A stretch of DNA of 64,000 nucleotides from Planctomycetota bacterium. Lineage in GTDB: Bacteria; Planctomycetota; Planctomycetia; Planctomycetales; Planctomycetaceae. The notes under the pieces are model-generated. The model was not told the DNA's origin, ran no database searches, and worked only from the letters and a program-made list of their open reading frames with translations. The stretch is taken from NCBI GenBank assembly GCA_003388505.1, contig QQVO01000015.1, forward strand, positions 62,001-126,000, in the 5' to 3' direction. How positions within the stretch are numbered: the first letter of the stretch is position 1; each line of letters starts with the position of its first letter. The translations under genes and the position numbers were made by a program. Shown here one piece after another: positions 1 through 7,165 of this stretch.

Positions 1-14
1 ATCGTTCGGCCGGC

Positions 15-1298
15 GTGCTCGGCGTCAGCCTGCTGCTGCTGGCGTGCGAGCTCACCTTATGCGCTGAGCCAGCCGACGAACCGGATTTGACGGATCAGAT
101 CGCCGGCTACGTCGAATCGCTCTCTTCAGACGCGCTCGCCGAACGGACGGCGGCGGAACGCGCTCTACTGGAGATCGGTCCCCCACTCCTCGACCTGCTC
201 CCCCCGCCCGACCTGATCGACGACCCCGCCGCGCGGGACGCTCTCGGCAGAATCCGGCAGCAGATCGAAATCGAGGCGGCTGAGGAGTCGATCGGCGCTA
301 CGCACGTCACGCTAGCCGGAGAGTATTCGCTGGCTGAGATCGCCGCCGAAATCTCACGGCAGACCGGGAACACCGTCGTGGTCGATCGTCTGCCGCAGGA
401 TGTCCCGGCTCAAGTCGTCGACGTCCAGTTTGACGAGACGCCGTTCTGGGAATGCGTCGCCGAGTTAACCGCGACGACAGAACTGTCGTGGTCGATCGAC
501 GGTGACGCACACGCCTTGGTGTTGATCGATCCAGGCCCCGACGACTCCGCTCCGATCGCTGCGGCGACTCGCGGTGCGTTTCGAGTTGAACTGGAATCGG
601 TTGCCCCGAAACGGTCCACGCTGCGAGCGCAGATGCGGATCGTCGCGGAACCACGTCTGCGGCCGCTGTTCCTGAGCGTGACCGACGCCGATTTCAGTGC
701 CTCCGCGGGCCACCGGGAACTTTCGTTGTTTAACCCCAACGCCCACACGGAACTGCCGATGACGTCCCGCGAGCCGGTCGAATTCGCCGTCATTTTCTCC
801 GCCGGGAACGAACAAAGCGGCGGTGCCACCATGTCGATCGACGGTCGTGTCACCATTCATACGGCCGCGCTGCCCCGCGAGGTCCGCTTTCGTGATCTGA
901 CGGCCGAAACGCGCGTGGCCCGCCGCCGGGGCGGCGTCACCGTGACCCTGACTCGCAGCCGTTTCGGGACAACTAACGCCGGCGACCGCACAGGGCGCTT
1001 CCGACTCACCGTCGCCTACGACACCGGCGGACCGGCGTTCGAGTCGCACCGCACGTGGATCTATCACAACGAGGTCTATCTCGAAGCGCTCGACGGCACA
1101 CGGATCGCCGTCAACGACGGCTTCGACACCACCGCCCAGGCCGACGGCGGCGTCGGCCTCGAATACCGCTTCAAGGAACTGCCCGACGTTCCCCCCCAGG
1201 AGTGGGAACTCGTCTACATCGCGTCCACGCTCCTGATCGACGTGCCGGTCGAATTTCAATTCGAGTCCGAGGCCCCATCCGCAGAGAAAACCGAGTAG
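15..1298 (+). CDS. Exported protein with N-terminal repeat and STN-like domain (5' end probably outside window)
   Basis: The frame is open to the left edge of the window, so the GTG at 15 is only the first in-window start and the true start may lie upstream. A hydrophobic stretch (LLLLAC) looks like the core of a signal peptide; LLAC fits a lipobox, though cleavage after the later LCA is equally possible. Residues about 25-90 resemble a short HEAT-like helical segment. Residues about 95-170 have the layout of a secretin/TonB short N-terminal (STN) domain: a strand, a helix ending in an RQTGN motif, and a second strand-helix unit. The C-terminal 250 residues look beta-rich and I do not recognise them. 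The exported protein at 61740-62903 begins with a similar helical segment. Function unknown; cell-envelope location is inferred. Confidence 0.75.
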   Translation: MLGVSLLLLACELTLCAEPADEPDLTDQIAGYVESLSSDALAERTAAERALLEIGPPLLDLLPPPDLIDDPAARDALGRIRQQIEIEAAEESIGATHVTLAGEYSLAEIAAEISRQTGNTVVVDRLPQDVPAQVVDVQFDETPFWECVAELTATTELSWSIDGDAHALVLIDPGPDDSAPIAAATRGAFRVELESVAPKRSTLRAQMRIVAEPRLRPLFLSVTDADFSASAGHRELSLFNPNAHTELPMTSREPVEFAVIFSAGNEQSGGATMSIDGRVTIHTAALPREVRFRDLTAETRVARRRGGVTVTLTRSRFGTTNAGDRTGRFRLTVAYDTGGPAFESHRTWIYHNEVYLEALDGTRIAVNDGFDTTAQADGGVGLEYRFKELPDVPPQEWELVYIASTLLIDVPVEFQFESEAPSAEKTE

Positions 1299-1401
1299 CT
1301 CGGACAGATGAGTCGTCTGTCGACGACGCGGCGCCTGCCGCCGACGACATTCGCGCATGGCACGAAGAAACCCAGCACGGGCGTTGCCCGCAACCCAACC
1401 A

Positions 1402-1474
1402 CGTAGCGCACGCAGCCTTGCGTGCGTCCCGCTGATCGCAAAAACGCTGACGCACGCAGGCAGCGTGCGCTACG
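1402..1474. repeat. Inverted repeat, GTAGCGCACGC family (G)
   Basis: CGTAGCGCACGC at the left end is matched by GCGTGCGCTACG at the right end, with a second, inner pair of CGCACGC/GCGTGCG arms. The same GTAGCGCACGCTGCCAGCGTGCG core occurs inside both copies of the 160-bp MITE-like element (2209-2368 and 25105-25264). The gap 1299-1901 holds only this palindrome, the one at 1642-1735 and repeat A1; I see no gene in it. Confidence 0.7.
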
Positions 1475-1641
1475 GACAAACGCGACAATTTCCGCACGAC
1501 GACAAACTTTCGCTGGTGCGTAGCACAATATGTGTTGTGCAGAACGAGTTGACACGATGCTCGAAAGATGCGGGAATTTGCGGCTGCCGTGTGATTCTGG
1601 TTGAATGAGAAGCAAGCCTGGCGGTTGTTCGATCCTCAAGT

Positions 1642-1735
1642 GACGGGTTGGGTGCCACTGGCGTTCCGCCAGTGCATCGCGGAGTAGACGTCCTCTCTGG
1701 TTCGCACTGGCAGAGCCAGTGGCGCCCGTCAACCC
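1642..1735. repeat. Nested palindrome (family I)
   Basis: GACGGGTTG...GTGCCACTGGC pairs with GCCAGTGGCGCCCGTCAACCC about 70 bases later. Each arm also contains its own small hairpin (ACTGGC-GTTCC-GCCAGT and CACTGGC-AGA-GCCAGTG). The transcript could fold into a long cruciform-like structure. No coding potential is visible. Confidence 0.6.
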
Positions 1736-1751
1736 AGCCTCGATGAGCGAC

Positions 1752-1872
1752 TAGTGGTCCGTCAATCGAAGATTTTCGGATAGAGCGGTTCGCTCGGAAG
1801 CACGAATCCCGCAGGGTTTCGTGCGGATTGGCATTTCGGCCAACCCGAAAATAAGGCTCTGACAGGGCACCA
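1752..1872. repeat. Dispersed repeat A, copy 1
   Basis: About 120 bp containing a perfect hairpin (CACGAA-TCCC-GCA-GGG-TTTCGTG) followed by a conserved tail ending in CCCTGACAGGGCAC. Closely related copies lie at 7431-7548 and 5946-6042, with fragments at 5512-5545 and 33686-33720. All lie in gaps between genes. Confidence 0.75.
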
Positions 1873-1901
1873 GTCTCTCAACTCGCGGCGAACTGCAAGC
1901 C

Positions 1902-2208
1902 ATGACAGCCGCCACCCAGGAGCGACAAAGACCATTGGGGTTGTTCCCGAACAAGCCCGCGCCCCGGCTGTACGACCGGATCGTGGAGGTGCTGCGAGTA
2001 ATCGACGCACGCGTTTGGGCACTCATTCGCCACACACCTGCCGGAATCCGGTTCGGACTTCCGCACGGTGCAGGAGTTGCTCGGCCACAAGGATCTCCGC
2101 ACGACAATGCCAACTCTCTTGCGACAGGGCACCCACGTCCTGAATGGCGGCGGACGCGGCGTCCGCAGTCCCGCGGAAGGGCTGCGCCACCGTCCCGATG
2201 AGCGCTAG
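1902..2208 (+). pseudogene. Integron-type tyrosine recombinase (IntI-like), internally deleted
   Basis: From ATG 1902 the frame encodes an IntI-like N-terminus (APRLYDRIVEVLRV, the start of the SAM-like core-binding domain). Sense then jumps to another frame at 2020-2208, which encodes a clear IntI/Xer C-terminal block: [11 protein letters not shown], then [17 protein letters not shown], then [14 protein letters not shown], ending at TAG 2206-2208. The middle of the protein, including the first catalytic Arg, is missing. The usual IYTHV, which carries the catalytic Tyr, is replaced by a seven-residue insertion before THVLN. The GGRGVRSP ending is typical of integron integrases rather than XerC/XerD. 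Not functional as read; its position just upstream of attC-like sites supports an integron origin. The MITE-like element abuts its stop codon. Confidence 0.8.
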
Positions 2209-2368
2209 CCCGGATTATTCGTAGCGCACGCTGCCAGCGTGCGTCACCGTTGACTTGGCGTCGGCGTGTAATGCGTTCGAAAAGCGCGGCGCTTTGGGCA
2301 ACTTCTCGATAACCTGCTGTTTGGCGAACGCTTATAGTGAACCGGGCCCTCGTCATGAATAATCCGGG
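2209..2368. mobile_element. 160-bp MITE-like element, copy 1
   Basis: Bounded by perfect 12-bp terminal inverted repeats (CCCGGATTATTC / GAATAATCCGGG). A copy of identical length and nearly identical sequence lies at 25105-25264. Flanks here are CTAG on the left and TTAG on the right, so the putative 4-bp target duplication is imperfect; copy 2 has a perfect TTAT/TTAT. It is too short to encode a transposase, so it is non-autonomous. It sits directly after the integrase pseudogene stop codon. An alternative is that it is a long attC-like recombination site, since its right end runs into GTTAGGC. Confidence 0.7.
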
Positions 2369-2381
2369 TTAGGCAGGGGCG

Positions 2382-2465
2382 GCCTATCACGCAGGGGTGC
2401 CGTGACAATGACGCAACTGACCGATACAATGCGACTTGCGGCGATCCACTGCCTGCGCGTTAGGC
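2382..2465 (+). other. attC-like recombination site 0
   Basis: Left arm GCCTATCACGCAGG pairs imperfectly with right arm CCTGCGCGTTAGGC over the outer 20 positions. The right end carries a canonical GTTAGGC (R' consensus GTTRRRY) and the left end GCCTATC (R'' consensus RYYYAAC, one mismatch). Length is 84 bp, in the usual attC range and like the three sites downstream. It could be attI or the attC of a lost cassette. Confidence 0.6.
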
Positions 2466-2536
2466 CGCACATCTGCGGCCTACAGGTGATAGGCAGAAAC
2501 TTCGTATCACCGAGTTTGTTGGGACCTTGGCCCAAC
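2463..2536. other. Two short perfect hairpins at the head of cassette 1
   Basis: TAGGCCGCA-CATC-TGCGGCCTA (2461-2482) is a 9-bp stem. GTTGGGACC-TT-GGCCCAAC (2518-2536) is a second. Neither is followed by a T-run, so they are not convincing Rho-independent terminators. Confidence 0.5.
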
Positions 2537-2711
2537 GAACGTTGCGGATGAGCTCCCGCAATGTTCGATTGAGCAGGGTTACCCTGTCTCGGAGGCCAAT
2601 TTGCGATCTCACGTCGTGGCCCAACGAACCACGCGGGTCGAGCGGTTCGGACCCTTCGTCATCCCAAGTGGCGGCGAATCTTCCGGCCACTCACCCGCAA
2701 CGTTCGCAGCC
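2529..2711 (+). other. Possible decayed attC-like inverted repeats
   Basis: TGGCCCAACGAAC occurs twice, 89 bp apart (2528-2540 and 2617-2629). Each copy contains GCCCAAC, a perfect match to the R'' consensus RYYYAAC. The first forms a short hairpin (CGAACGTTGCGG with CCGCAATGTTCG). The second pairs with ACCCGCAACGTTCG about 80 bases downstream. They may be remnants of earlier cassettes. The rest of 2484-2874 holds no recognisable gene. Confidence 0.35.
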
Positions 2712-2874
2712 GAAAATCGGCCCTCGATCACGGCGAATCACTTATCGCAATCCTTAAACTTGGAATTCACGTGTGAAGAATCGATGCAGCTTTCGTTTGG
2801 CAGAAATGCCATCTCAGTGATTGACGCATCGTTACTTTCCTCAGACAGTTAAACACAACAGGAGACACATCCAC

Positions 2875-3123
2875 ATGCAAGTCAGTATCAAGAGCTTTGA
2901 CGTCAACATGCAGGTCAAGTCGAACGGGATTGAGTTTGAAGTTCGATCGCCTGATGGTTCGACCCGACATGGCGACTGTTACCTTACAATGACCGGCTTG
3001 GTGTGGTGCCCCGGAAAGACATCAAAGAAGAACGGCACAAAAGTTAACTGGAACGACCTGATTGCTATTCTGCAATCTGACGAGACAAGGAAGGCTGCCG
3101 TCAAAGCTGCAAAGCAAGCGTAA
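2875..3123 (+). CDS. Small conserved-looking protein, cassette 1 (82 aa)
   Basis: I chose ATG 2875 because GGAG lies about ten bases upstream (2861) and the protein then starts MQVSIKSFDVNMQVK; an in-frame ATG at 2821 has no such support. The 82-residue product has no signal peptide or membrane segment. It looks like one small alpha/beta domain: alternating hydrophobic strands with FEVRSPDG and GLVWCPGK, then a WNDLIAIL helix and a Lys/Ala-rich tail. I associate similar small proteins with planctomycete accessory DNA but know no function. Its codons are more AT-rich than those of neighbouring core genes. It lies between attC-like sites, as expected for a one-gene integron cassette. Confidence 0.75.
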   Translation: MQVSIKSFDVNMQVKSNGIEFEVRSPDGSTRHGDCYLTMTGLVWCPGKTSKKNGTKVNWNDLIAILQSDETRKAAVKAAKQA

Positions 3124-3131
3124 ACGCAGCC

Positions 3132-3221
3132 TGCGAACCATTCCGTGAACGGCAGCGGCCGGCCACGTGTGTATTGAATTCAATGTCTTCTGCGGCCGCC
3201 CCGTTACGGCCGTCGTTCTGC
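3132..3221 (+). other. attC-like recombination site 1
   Basis: A 90-bp imperfect inverted repeat starting 9 bases after the stop of the 82-aa gene. Left arm TGCGAAC...CCGTGAACGGCAGCGGCC pairs with right arm GGCCGCCCCGTTACGG...GTTCTGC. R''-like TGCGAAC and R'-like GTTCTGC sit at the ends. The central 30 bases are unpaired. Stem complementarity here is the strongest of the four sites. Confidence 0.65.
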
Positions 3222-3243
3222 AAGAGTCGACGCGTAAGCTGAA

Positions 3244-3738
3244 ATGAAACCGAAGGCTTACATTGAAACAACCGTCGTCAGCTATTCGACCGCGTGGGCT
3301 TCGCGCGACGTTGTGATCGCTGGTTATCAACAAACGACGCGCGAATGGTGGCGAGATGCTGCCGACCGGTTCGATTTGGTCGCCTCAGAGCTCGTCATCA
3401 ACGAAGCCAGCGCAGGTGATCCCGATGCCGCTCAGGATCGTCTCTCCGCACTGGAAGCCGTAACGTTGCTGGACGCCACCGAAGAAGCCGCGGAATTGGC
3501 ACAACAGTTGATTGACGCCGGGGCGATTCCCAAAAACGCGGCCGAAGATGCTGCTCATATTGCCATCGCGGTGACGAACGGCATCGATTATCTGGTAACA
3601 TGGAATTGTCGGCATATCGCGAATGCAACCACGCGATCGCAGATTGAACTGGTCTGCCGTCACGCAGGTTACGAACCGACGATTATCTGCACACCGGCCG
3701 AACTCATGGACCCTGACGATGAAGACACCGACAAATGA
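3244..3738 (+). CDS. PIN-domain ribonuclease toxin (VapC-like)
   Basis: A 164-aa single PIN domain. Members act as Mg-dependent ribonucleases and, as type II toxins, are blocked by a co-encoded antitoxin. Acidic residues in the expected places are E8 (YIETTVVS, the variant with Glu for the usual first Asp), E54 (ELVINEAS) and D102 (AEDAAHIAIA); the fourth position lies in TWNCRH, with Asn 121. The gene overlaps the next one by 20 bp, which suggests translational coupling as in toxin-antitoxin operons, here with the toxin first. It is flanked by attC-like sites 1 and 2, so the pair forms a cassette. Toxin-antitoxin cassettes are a known stabilising feature of chromosomal integrons. Confidence 0.85.
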   Translation: MKPKAYIETTVVSYSTAWASRDVVIAGYQQTTREWWRDAADRFDLVASELVINEASAGDPDAAQDRLSALEAVTLLDATEEAAELAQQLIDAGAIPKNAAEDAAHIAIAVTNGIDYLVTWNCRHIANATTRSQIELVCRHAGYEPTIICTPAELMDPDDEDTDK

Positions 3739-3922
3739 TCCAATCGTTGCCGAAGTTCGGGCCGTCCGCGACAAACATGCGGCCCAGTTCGGCTACGACA
3801 TCAAGGAAATCTTCAAGAACATCAGGGCCCGGCAGAAATCTTCCGGCCGCAAATACGTGCGCTATCCTGCTCGTCCTGTGGCCGCCACAACCACTTCAGC
3901 ATCAACCAAAAAAGCGCGATAA
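3719..3922 (+). CDS. Putative antitoxin partner of the PIN toxin (67 aa)
   Basis: Starts at ATG 3719 inside the end of the PIN gene, giving MKTPTNDPIVAEVRAVRDKHAAQFGYDIKEIFKNIRARQ and a basic tail. This start is chosen because it fits the coupled arrangement. The sequence has the look of short helical proteins found directly after PIN toxins: a VRAVRDKHAAQFGYD helix followed by a basic GRKYVRYP strand. No named DNA-binding fold is recognisable, so the antitoxin role rests on size, charge and the 20-bp overlap. The stop codon TAA lies inside the R'' box of attC-like site 2, as is common for compact cassettes. Confidence 0.7.
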   Translation: MKTPTNDPIVAEVRAVRDKHAAQFGYDIKEIFKNIRARQKSSGRKYVRYPARPVAATTTSASTKKAR

Positions 3923-4002
3923 CGATCCGATGCACGCAAGTGGGATGGACCCTGTACGAAGTGGAACGGTTTCCGCCCGCCGTGTGATCTTGGTCGTTAT
4001 GT
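3917..4002 (+). other. attC-like recombination site 2
   Basis: An 86-bp imperfect inverted repeat. Left arm CGATAACGATCCGATGCACG pairs with right arm CGTGTGATCTTGGTCGTTATG; the outer ATAACGA/TCGTTAT pair is perfect. R'' is CGATAAC and contains the antitoxin stop codon; R' is GTTATGT. Cleavage at the usual G/TT point would place the next cassette start at about 3997. Confidence 0.65.
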
Positions 4003-4015
4003 GCCAAAGGCAGCC

Positions 4016-4642
4016 ATGACCGCGCAAGTCGAGTTCTTCTGTAGCCCCAGCGAAGAACGCGACGTCTTGCGATACCTTACCAAACATCCCGGCACGCTGG
4101 TCTACGACGTCACCGACGGTCGCATGCAACTTTGCGATCACTTCTCCGTTGACGATATCCCAGAACCTCCGGCTTCGTTGCTGCTTTACTTCCATCAACC
4201 GGCCCACGGCGACATCATCTGGCATACGACACGGCCAACTGTTGCTGGCCCAACGCATGGCAGCCTCGTCCAGAACCTATTCGCCGCCGAAGAATGGGAT
4301 AAACGCGGTCTGACCAACAACGACAAAATGGTCGATTCTGATTTGTCACCTGTGCTCTGCTACAAGCGCGGTGTCGAACGCGACGACCGAATCGGTCAAA
4401 ACACAGTGTTGGCTCCTTCCAGCAGCCTTAATCGCGTTAACCCCGAATACGAAAAATGGGTCAAGCGGTCACTGGCATGGGTTCGCCGCCGTGGGACGAT
4501 CATTCACGATTACCGCAAACAATCAGACACAATCCCAAACCCTTACTCAATCGTGAACACCATCTACGCATTGCCTGACGTTCTCGCAGATGTAGAATCC
4601 AACACTCACTCCTTCGCCATCTTGATCGACGGTGGCACATAA
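4016..4642 (+). CDS. Protein of unknown function, cassette 3 (208 aa)
   Basis: ATG 4016 is preceded by AAAGG at a good distance; a GTG at 4001 is the alternative. The 208-residue product is soluble, with no signal peptide or membrane segment, and starts MTAQVEFFCSPSEERDVLRYL, which suggests a small alpha/beta domain. I do not recognise it. The TAA stop falls within the R''-like box of attC-like site 3. Base composition is less GC-rich than the core genes. Best read as the single gene of an integron cassette. Confidence 0.75.
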   Translation: MTAQVEFFCSPSEERDVLRYLTKHPGTLVYDVTDGRMQLCDHFSVDDIPEPPASLLLYFHQPAHGDIIWHTTRPTVAGPTHGSLVQNLFAAEEWDKRGLTNNDKMVDSDLSPVLCYKRGVERDDRIGQNTVLAPSSSLNRVNPEYEKWVKRSLAWVRRRGTIIHDYRKQSDTIPNPYSIVNTIYALPDVLADVESNTHSFAILIDGGT

Positions 4643-4726
4643 CAAAGCCGTGAACCGGAGCACACATTCACGCGGCAACTGAAATCAAAGCCTTCCGTTC
4701 GTTCCCGGCTACGGCAGTCATTCGGC
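4637..4726 (+). other. attC-like recombination site 3
   Basis: A 90-bp imperfect inverted repeat. Left arm ACATAACAAAGCCGTGAACCGG pairs with right arm CCCGGCTACGGCAGTCATTCGG (GCCGT and CCGG blocks align). R'' is ACATAAC. The expected R' reads ATTCGGC, i.e. the conserved first G is changed, so this end may be inactive. It closes the cassette run; beyond it the strand switches to an ordinary gene. Confidence 0.55.
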
Positions 4727-4746
4727 CCCGCGCCGTCCGCTCCACT

Positions 4747-5496
4747 TCAAGAACGCGGCATCTCCGAGCCCAACCGCTCGTCGACGAATCCGATCGCACG
4801 CGGCGCCATGGCGTTAAAGTACCTCCAGTCGTGACCGCCGGCGGTGGTTTCCAGATCCGACTCGAACGGAATCCCCATCGAGTACAGCTTGCTCGCCAAC
4901 CGTTCGCACCCTTCGAACCAGTCCGCATCGGCCGGATCGCAGACGATAAGCTGATGCCGCGGCCAGTTGAGCGGGTGCAGGTTCAGCGTGGCGGTCTCCT
5001 GCCGGGCCGCCTCAGCGGAAGTGAACATCTCATCCAGCGGCAGTCCCAGGCCGTGCAGGTCATGAAAGTCGACCGCCGGTGAGATCGCCGCGACCACCGG
5101 GAACAGCCGCGCGTGCCGGTAGGCCAGTTGCAGCGCCCCCTGCCCTCCCATGCCGATCCCGATCAGTCCGATTGCGGGAGGCTGAACATTCCACCGCTCG
5201 CTGATCCACGGCACCACACCGTTCAACAGGTGCGCCATCGGCGTGATGGACCCGTCGAACTCCGGGCAGATGCGGTCGAGCCACCAGGACCGCCCTCCGT
5301 GCGGACAGACAGCCGGCAGACCGTGGTTCTGCAGTTCGGCGGTGAAGGCCGTATTGTCTTTCAGCGTCGCCAGATCGTGGTCGTGCAGATAGAGCACCGC
5401 CCGGCCGAAACTCTTTCCGCCGCTCGGCTCAAACACGTCCGCCGGCTTGCCGCCCATTTCGATCGTCGTCCAGCCAGACATGACGCGCCGCCTCAT
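4747..5496 (-). CDS. Esterase-family alpha/beta-hydrolase fold protein lacking the catalytic serine
   Basis: A 249-aa protein with the fold signature of the EstD / S-formylglutathione hydrolase family: a strand-HDH loop (LYLHDHD), a PHGGRSWW segment, the nucleophile-elbow region LIGIGMGGQGALQLAYRH, and a late AGGHDWRYFNAM that would carry the catalytic His. The elbow normally reads GxSMGGxGAL. Here residue 115 is Gly (codon GGC), so the nucleophile is absent and classical hydrolysis is not expected. It may be a pseudoenzyme, a lectin-like or regulatory relative, or a sequence error (one base separates GGC from AGC). No signal peptide. An alternative start is ATG 5481. The gene is convergent with the cassettes. 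Confidence 0.85.
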   Translation of the reverse strand: MRRRVMSGWTTIEMGGKPADVFEPSGGKSFGRAVLYLHDHDLATLKDNTAFTAELQNHGLPAVCPHGGRSWWLDRICPEFDGSITPMAHLLNGVVPWISERWNVQPPAIGLIGIGMGGQGALQLAYRHARLFPVVAAISPAVDFHDLHGLGLPLDEMFTSAEAARQETATLNLHPLNWPRHQLIVCDPADADWFEGCERLASKLYSMGIPFESDLETTAGGHDWRYFNAMAPRAIGFVDERLGSEMPRS

Positions 5497-6211
5497 TCTT
5501 GGAATCGATCGACTGGTGGTCAGTCAATTCAGATTTTCGGGGCTGAGGGGCTGTCAGCGACACGCATCTCGATCTCACACCGGTGGCGTCAATGGCGCTT
5601 ATGCCCGTCCAGTCCGTACGCTGAAAGCGTACCACAACTTAGCCCAGGGTCAGCGGCGCAGGGTTGTCGTGCGCGACGTTTCCGCATGAACTCTGAAAGA
5701 GTTCCACATCCGCTCGAATGGAACGCGGATGACCACGGATCGAACCGATTTTCGCTGCTTGCTTTTCTTGTGTGTCGACGCCATCCGCGCCTGTATCGAT
5801 GCGGTCTCGGCGCTGCCGCCTCTTGAGGAATACGCCGCGAAATCCGTGCTGATCCGCCAAATCCGCGGAAATCTGTGTCCTGTTCGAGAATCCCCTGGGC
5901 CCGGTTCTTCGTCGCCGCGCCTCACACGAGTTACCTGTAAACGGCAGGGTTGAGGGGTTTTCGCGGGAGCACGAATCCCGCAGGGTTTCGTGCGAATCTG
6001 CAGTCCAGGCAACCCCCGAAAACAGCCCTGACAGGGCACTCGGTTGCATTCGGCGATTCAGTGTCAATTCCCAGTTTTTCCCGAGCAGGCGGCCCCGGCC
6101 GGTGGAGTCTTGCCGGGTCTGCTTTCTACAATTCCCGCCACGATGGCAGCATAGATTTCGACGCACGATTGCCGTGCGCATGATGAACACCAGAATTCAG
6201 GAGTCAACCGC
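5497..6211. other. Gene-free repeat-rich gap
   Basis: Holds a fragment resembling the left part of repeat A (5512-5545), a stretch with CGCGGATGACCACGGATC and a later partly inverted AATCCGCGGAAATCTGTG (about 5720-5880), and repeat A copy 2. No coding region is convincing. A GGAG 8-12 bases before ATG 6212 serves the bacterioferritin gene. Confidence 0.5.
5946..6042. repeat. Dispersed repeat A, copy 2
   Basis: Contains the diagnostic CACGAATCCCGCAGGGTTTCGTG hairpin and the CCGAAAACAGCCCTGACAGGGCACT tail, as in copies at 1752-1872 and 7431-7548. Confidence 0.75.
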
Positions 6212-6694
6212 ATGCAGGGGAGCCAGCGCGTCATCGATGCACTCAACGACGGTCTTACGATCGAGTTGACTGCGATCAACCAGTATTTCTGCCAGGCCAA
6301 GATGTGCAAAAACTGGGGGCTGAACAAGCTCGCGGCGCATCATTACGAAGAGTCGATCGACGAGATGAAGCACGCCGAACTGCTGATCGACCGCATCCTG
6401 TTCCTCGACGGAGTGCCGGAAATCGCCCGCTACGACGTGATCCGCGTAGGCACCGACGTCAAGGAGCAACTGGAGAATGACCTCGCCATCGAAAAGAATG
6501 CCAGCGAGACGTACAACAACGGCGTCGTCATCTGCATGGAGGACAAGGATTCCGCCAGCCGCGAGGTCATGGAGCAGATCATCCGCGAATCTGAGGACAG
6601 CATCGACTGGCTCGAAGCCCAACTCGACCTGATCGAGAAGATCGGAATCGAGAACTACATGCTGTCCCAGATGGGCGAAGACGGCGGAGACTGA
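6212..6694 (+). CDS. bfr: Bacterioferritin, haem-ligand subunit with altered ferroxidase site
   Basis: A 160-aa four-helix ferritin collinear with E. coli Bfr, so numbering carries over directly. E18, E51, H54 and E94 of the di-iron site are present, and M52, the inter-subunit haem ligand, is present in DEMKHAE. The last two di-iron ligands are not: positions 127 and 130 (Glu and His in E. coli) are both Ser in RESEDSIDWLE. Iron oxidation at the standard centre should therefore be impaired. Some bacteria build heteropolymeric Bfr from one subunit with a ferroxidase site and one that supplies the haem ligand; this sequence would fit the second role, or D129/E128 may substitute. It converges on the Bfd gene 155 bp away, which supports a role in iron storage. 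Confidence 0.92.
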   Translation: MQGSQRVIDALNDGLTIELTAINQYFCQAKMCKNWGLNKLAAHHYEESIDEMKHAELLIDRILFLDGVPEIARYDVIRVGTDVKEQLENDLAIEKNASETYNNGVVICMEDKDSASREVMEQIIRESEDSIDWLEAQLDLIEKIGIENYMLSQMGEDGGD

Positions 6695-6849
6695 ATCAGC
6701 CAGCCGGCCCCGGCAAGGTGCGGATGCCGCTCGACTGACACATCGGGGATGCGCGCGATGGACCGTCGCGATTATTGCGGCGTAAGAGGACGCAATCAAA
6801 CGAAGAAATGCGTCCAGACGAAGCCACGATCAAGTGCCACTCACTGGCA

Positions 6850-7065
6850 TTAGCCGGCGGGGACGACCGCCACGTTCCTGCCCGCGCGGCAGCCGATCAA
6901 TTCGCGAATCCGGCAGTGGCAGGCGGTGCAGCCTGAGCCGGCCCCGGTCTGTTCCATCACGTCGCGAATGGTCGCCGCGCCGGTGATGGCGATGCTGTCA
7001 ATGATCTCCGCCTCTTCAACCTTGAGGCAGTGACAGAGCGCTCGAGAAGGAGAGTGCGTCTTCAT
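6850..7065 (-). CDS. bfd: Bacterioferritin-associated ferredoxin
   Basis: From ATG 7065 the product is 71 aa, the normal Bfd length; longer in-frame starts would only add an unstructured extension across the promoter. The [2Fe-2S] ligands are C11-x-C13 and C46-x2-C49, with the 32-residue spacing of the BFD-like domain (CHC...GCTAC). Bfd reduces iron inside bacterioferritin through its haem so that iron can be released. Convergent with bfr. The upstream region has a near-consensus promoter with a Fur-box-like palindrome just after the expected start of transcription, so expression should rise when iron is scarce. Confidence 0.9.
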   Translation of the reverse strand: MKTHSPSRALCHCLKVEEAEIIDSIAITGAATIRDVMEQTGAGSGCTACHCRIRELIGCRAGRNVAVVPAG

Positions 7066-7141
7066 CGGGCTTCGCAACAGTCCGTAAGAGCCGGTTCGTT
7101 TCCGCACCGGGAGAGCAATCCCGGCGGTGACCAGATGCACT

Positions 7142-7156
7142 TGAGACTCAGTCTCA
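7142..7156 (-). promoter_or_regulatory. Fur-box-like operator of bfd
   Basis: Perfect 7-1-7 palindrome TGAGACT-C-AGTCTCA, which fits the TGAnAnT-n-AnTnTCA pattern of Fur sites. It lies 10-24 bases downstream of the -10 hexamer on the minus strand, i.e. over the transcription start, where binding would block initiation. Its place upstream of bfd, an iron-repressed gene in other bacteria, supports the call; the regulator itself is not in the window. Confidence 0.7.
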
Positions 7157-7165
7157 GTTCGAGAA

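Noticed and set aside
465-1358. Long open frame antisense to the first gene (297 codons)
   Set aside because: Mirror of a coherent plus-strand protein in GC-rich DNA. Its translation is Arg/Gly/Val-rich with no domain, signal or ribosome-binding site.
1400-1740. Palindrome cluster as a CRISPR array
   Set aside because: Only two different inverted repeats, without identical direct repeats at regular spacing.
2463-2536. Hairpins as Rho-independent terminators
   Set aside because: Stable stems, but no following T-run; the same holds for families D, E, F and J.
2821-2874. Upstream extension of the 82-aa cassette gene
   Set aside because: No ribosome-binding site before 2821, while GGAG precedes ATG 2875 and the extension is His/Arg-rich.
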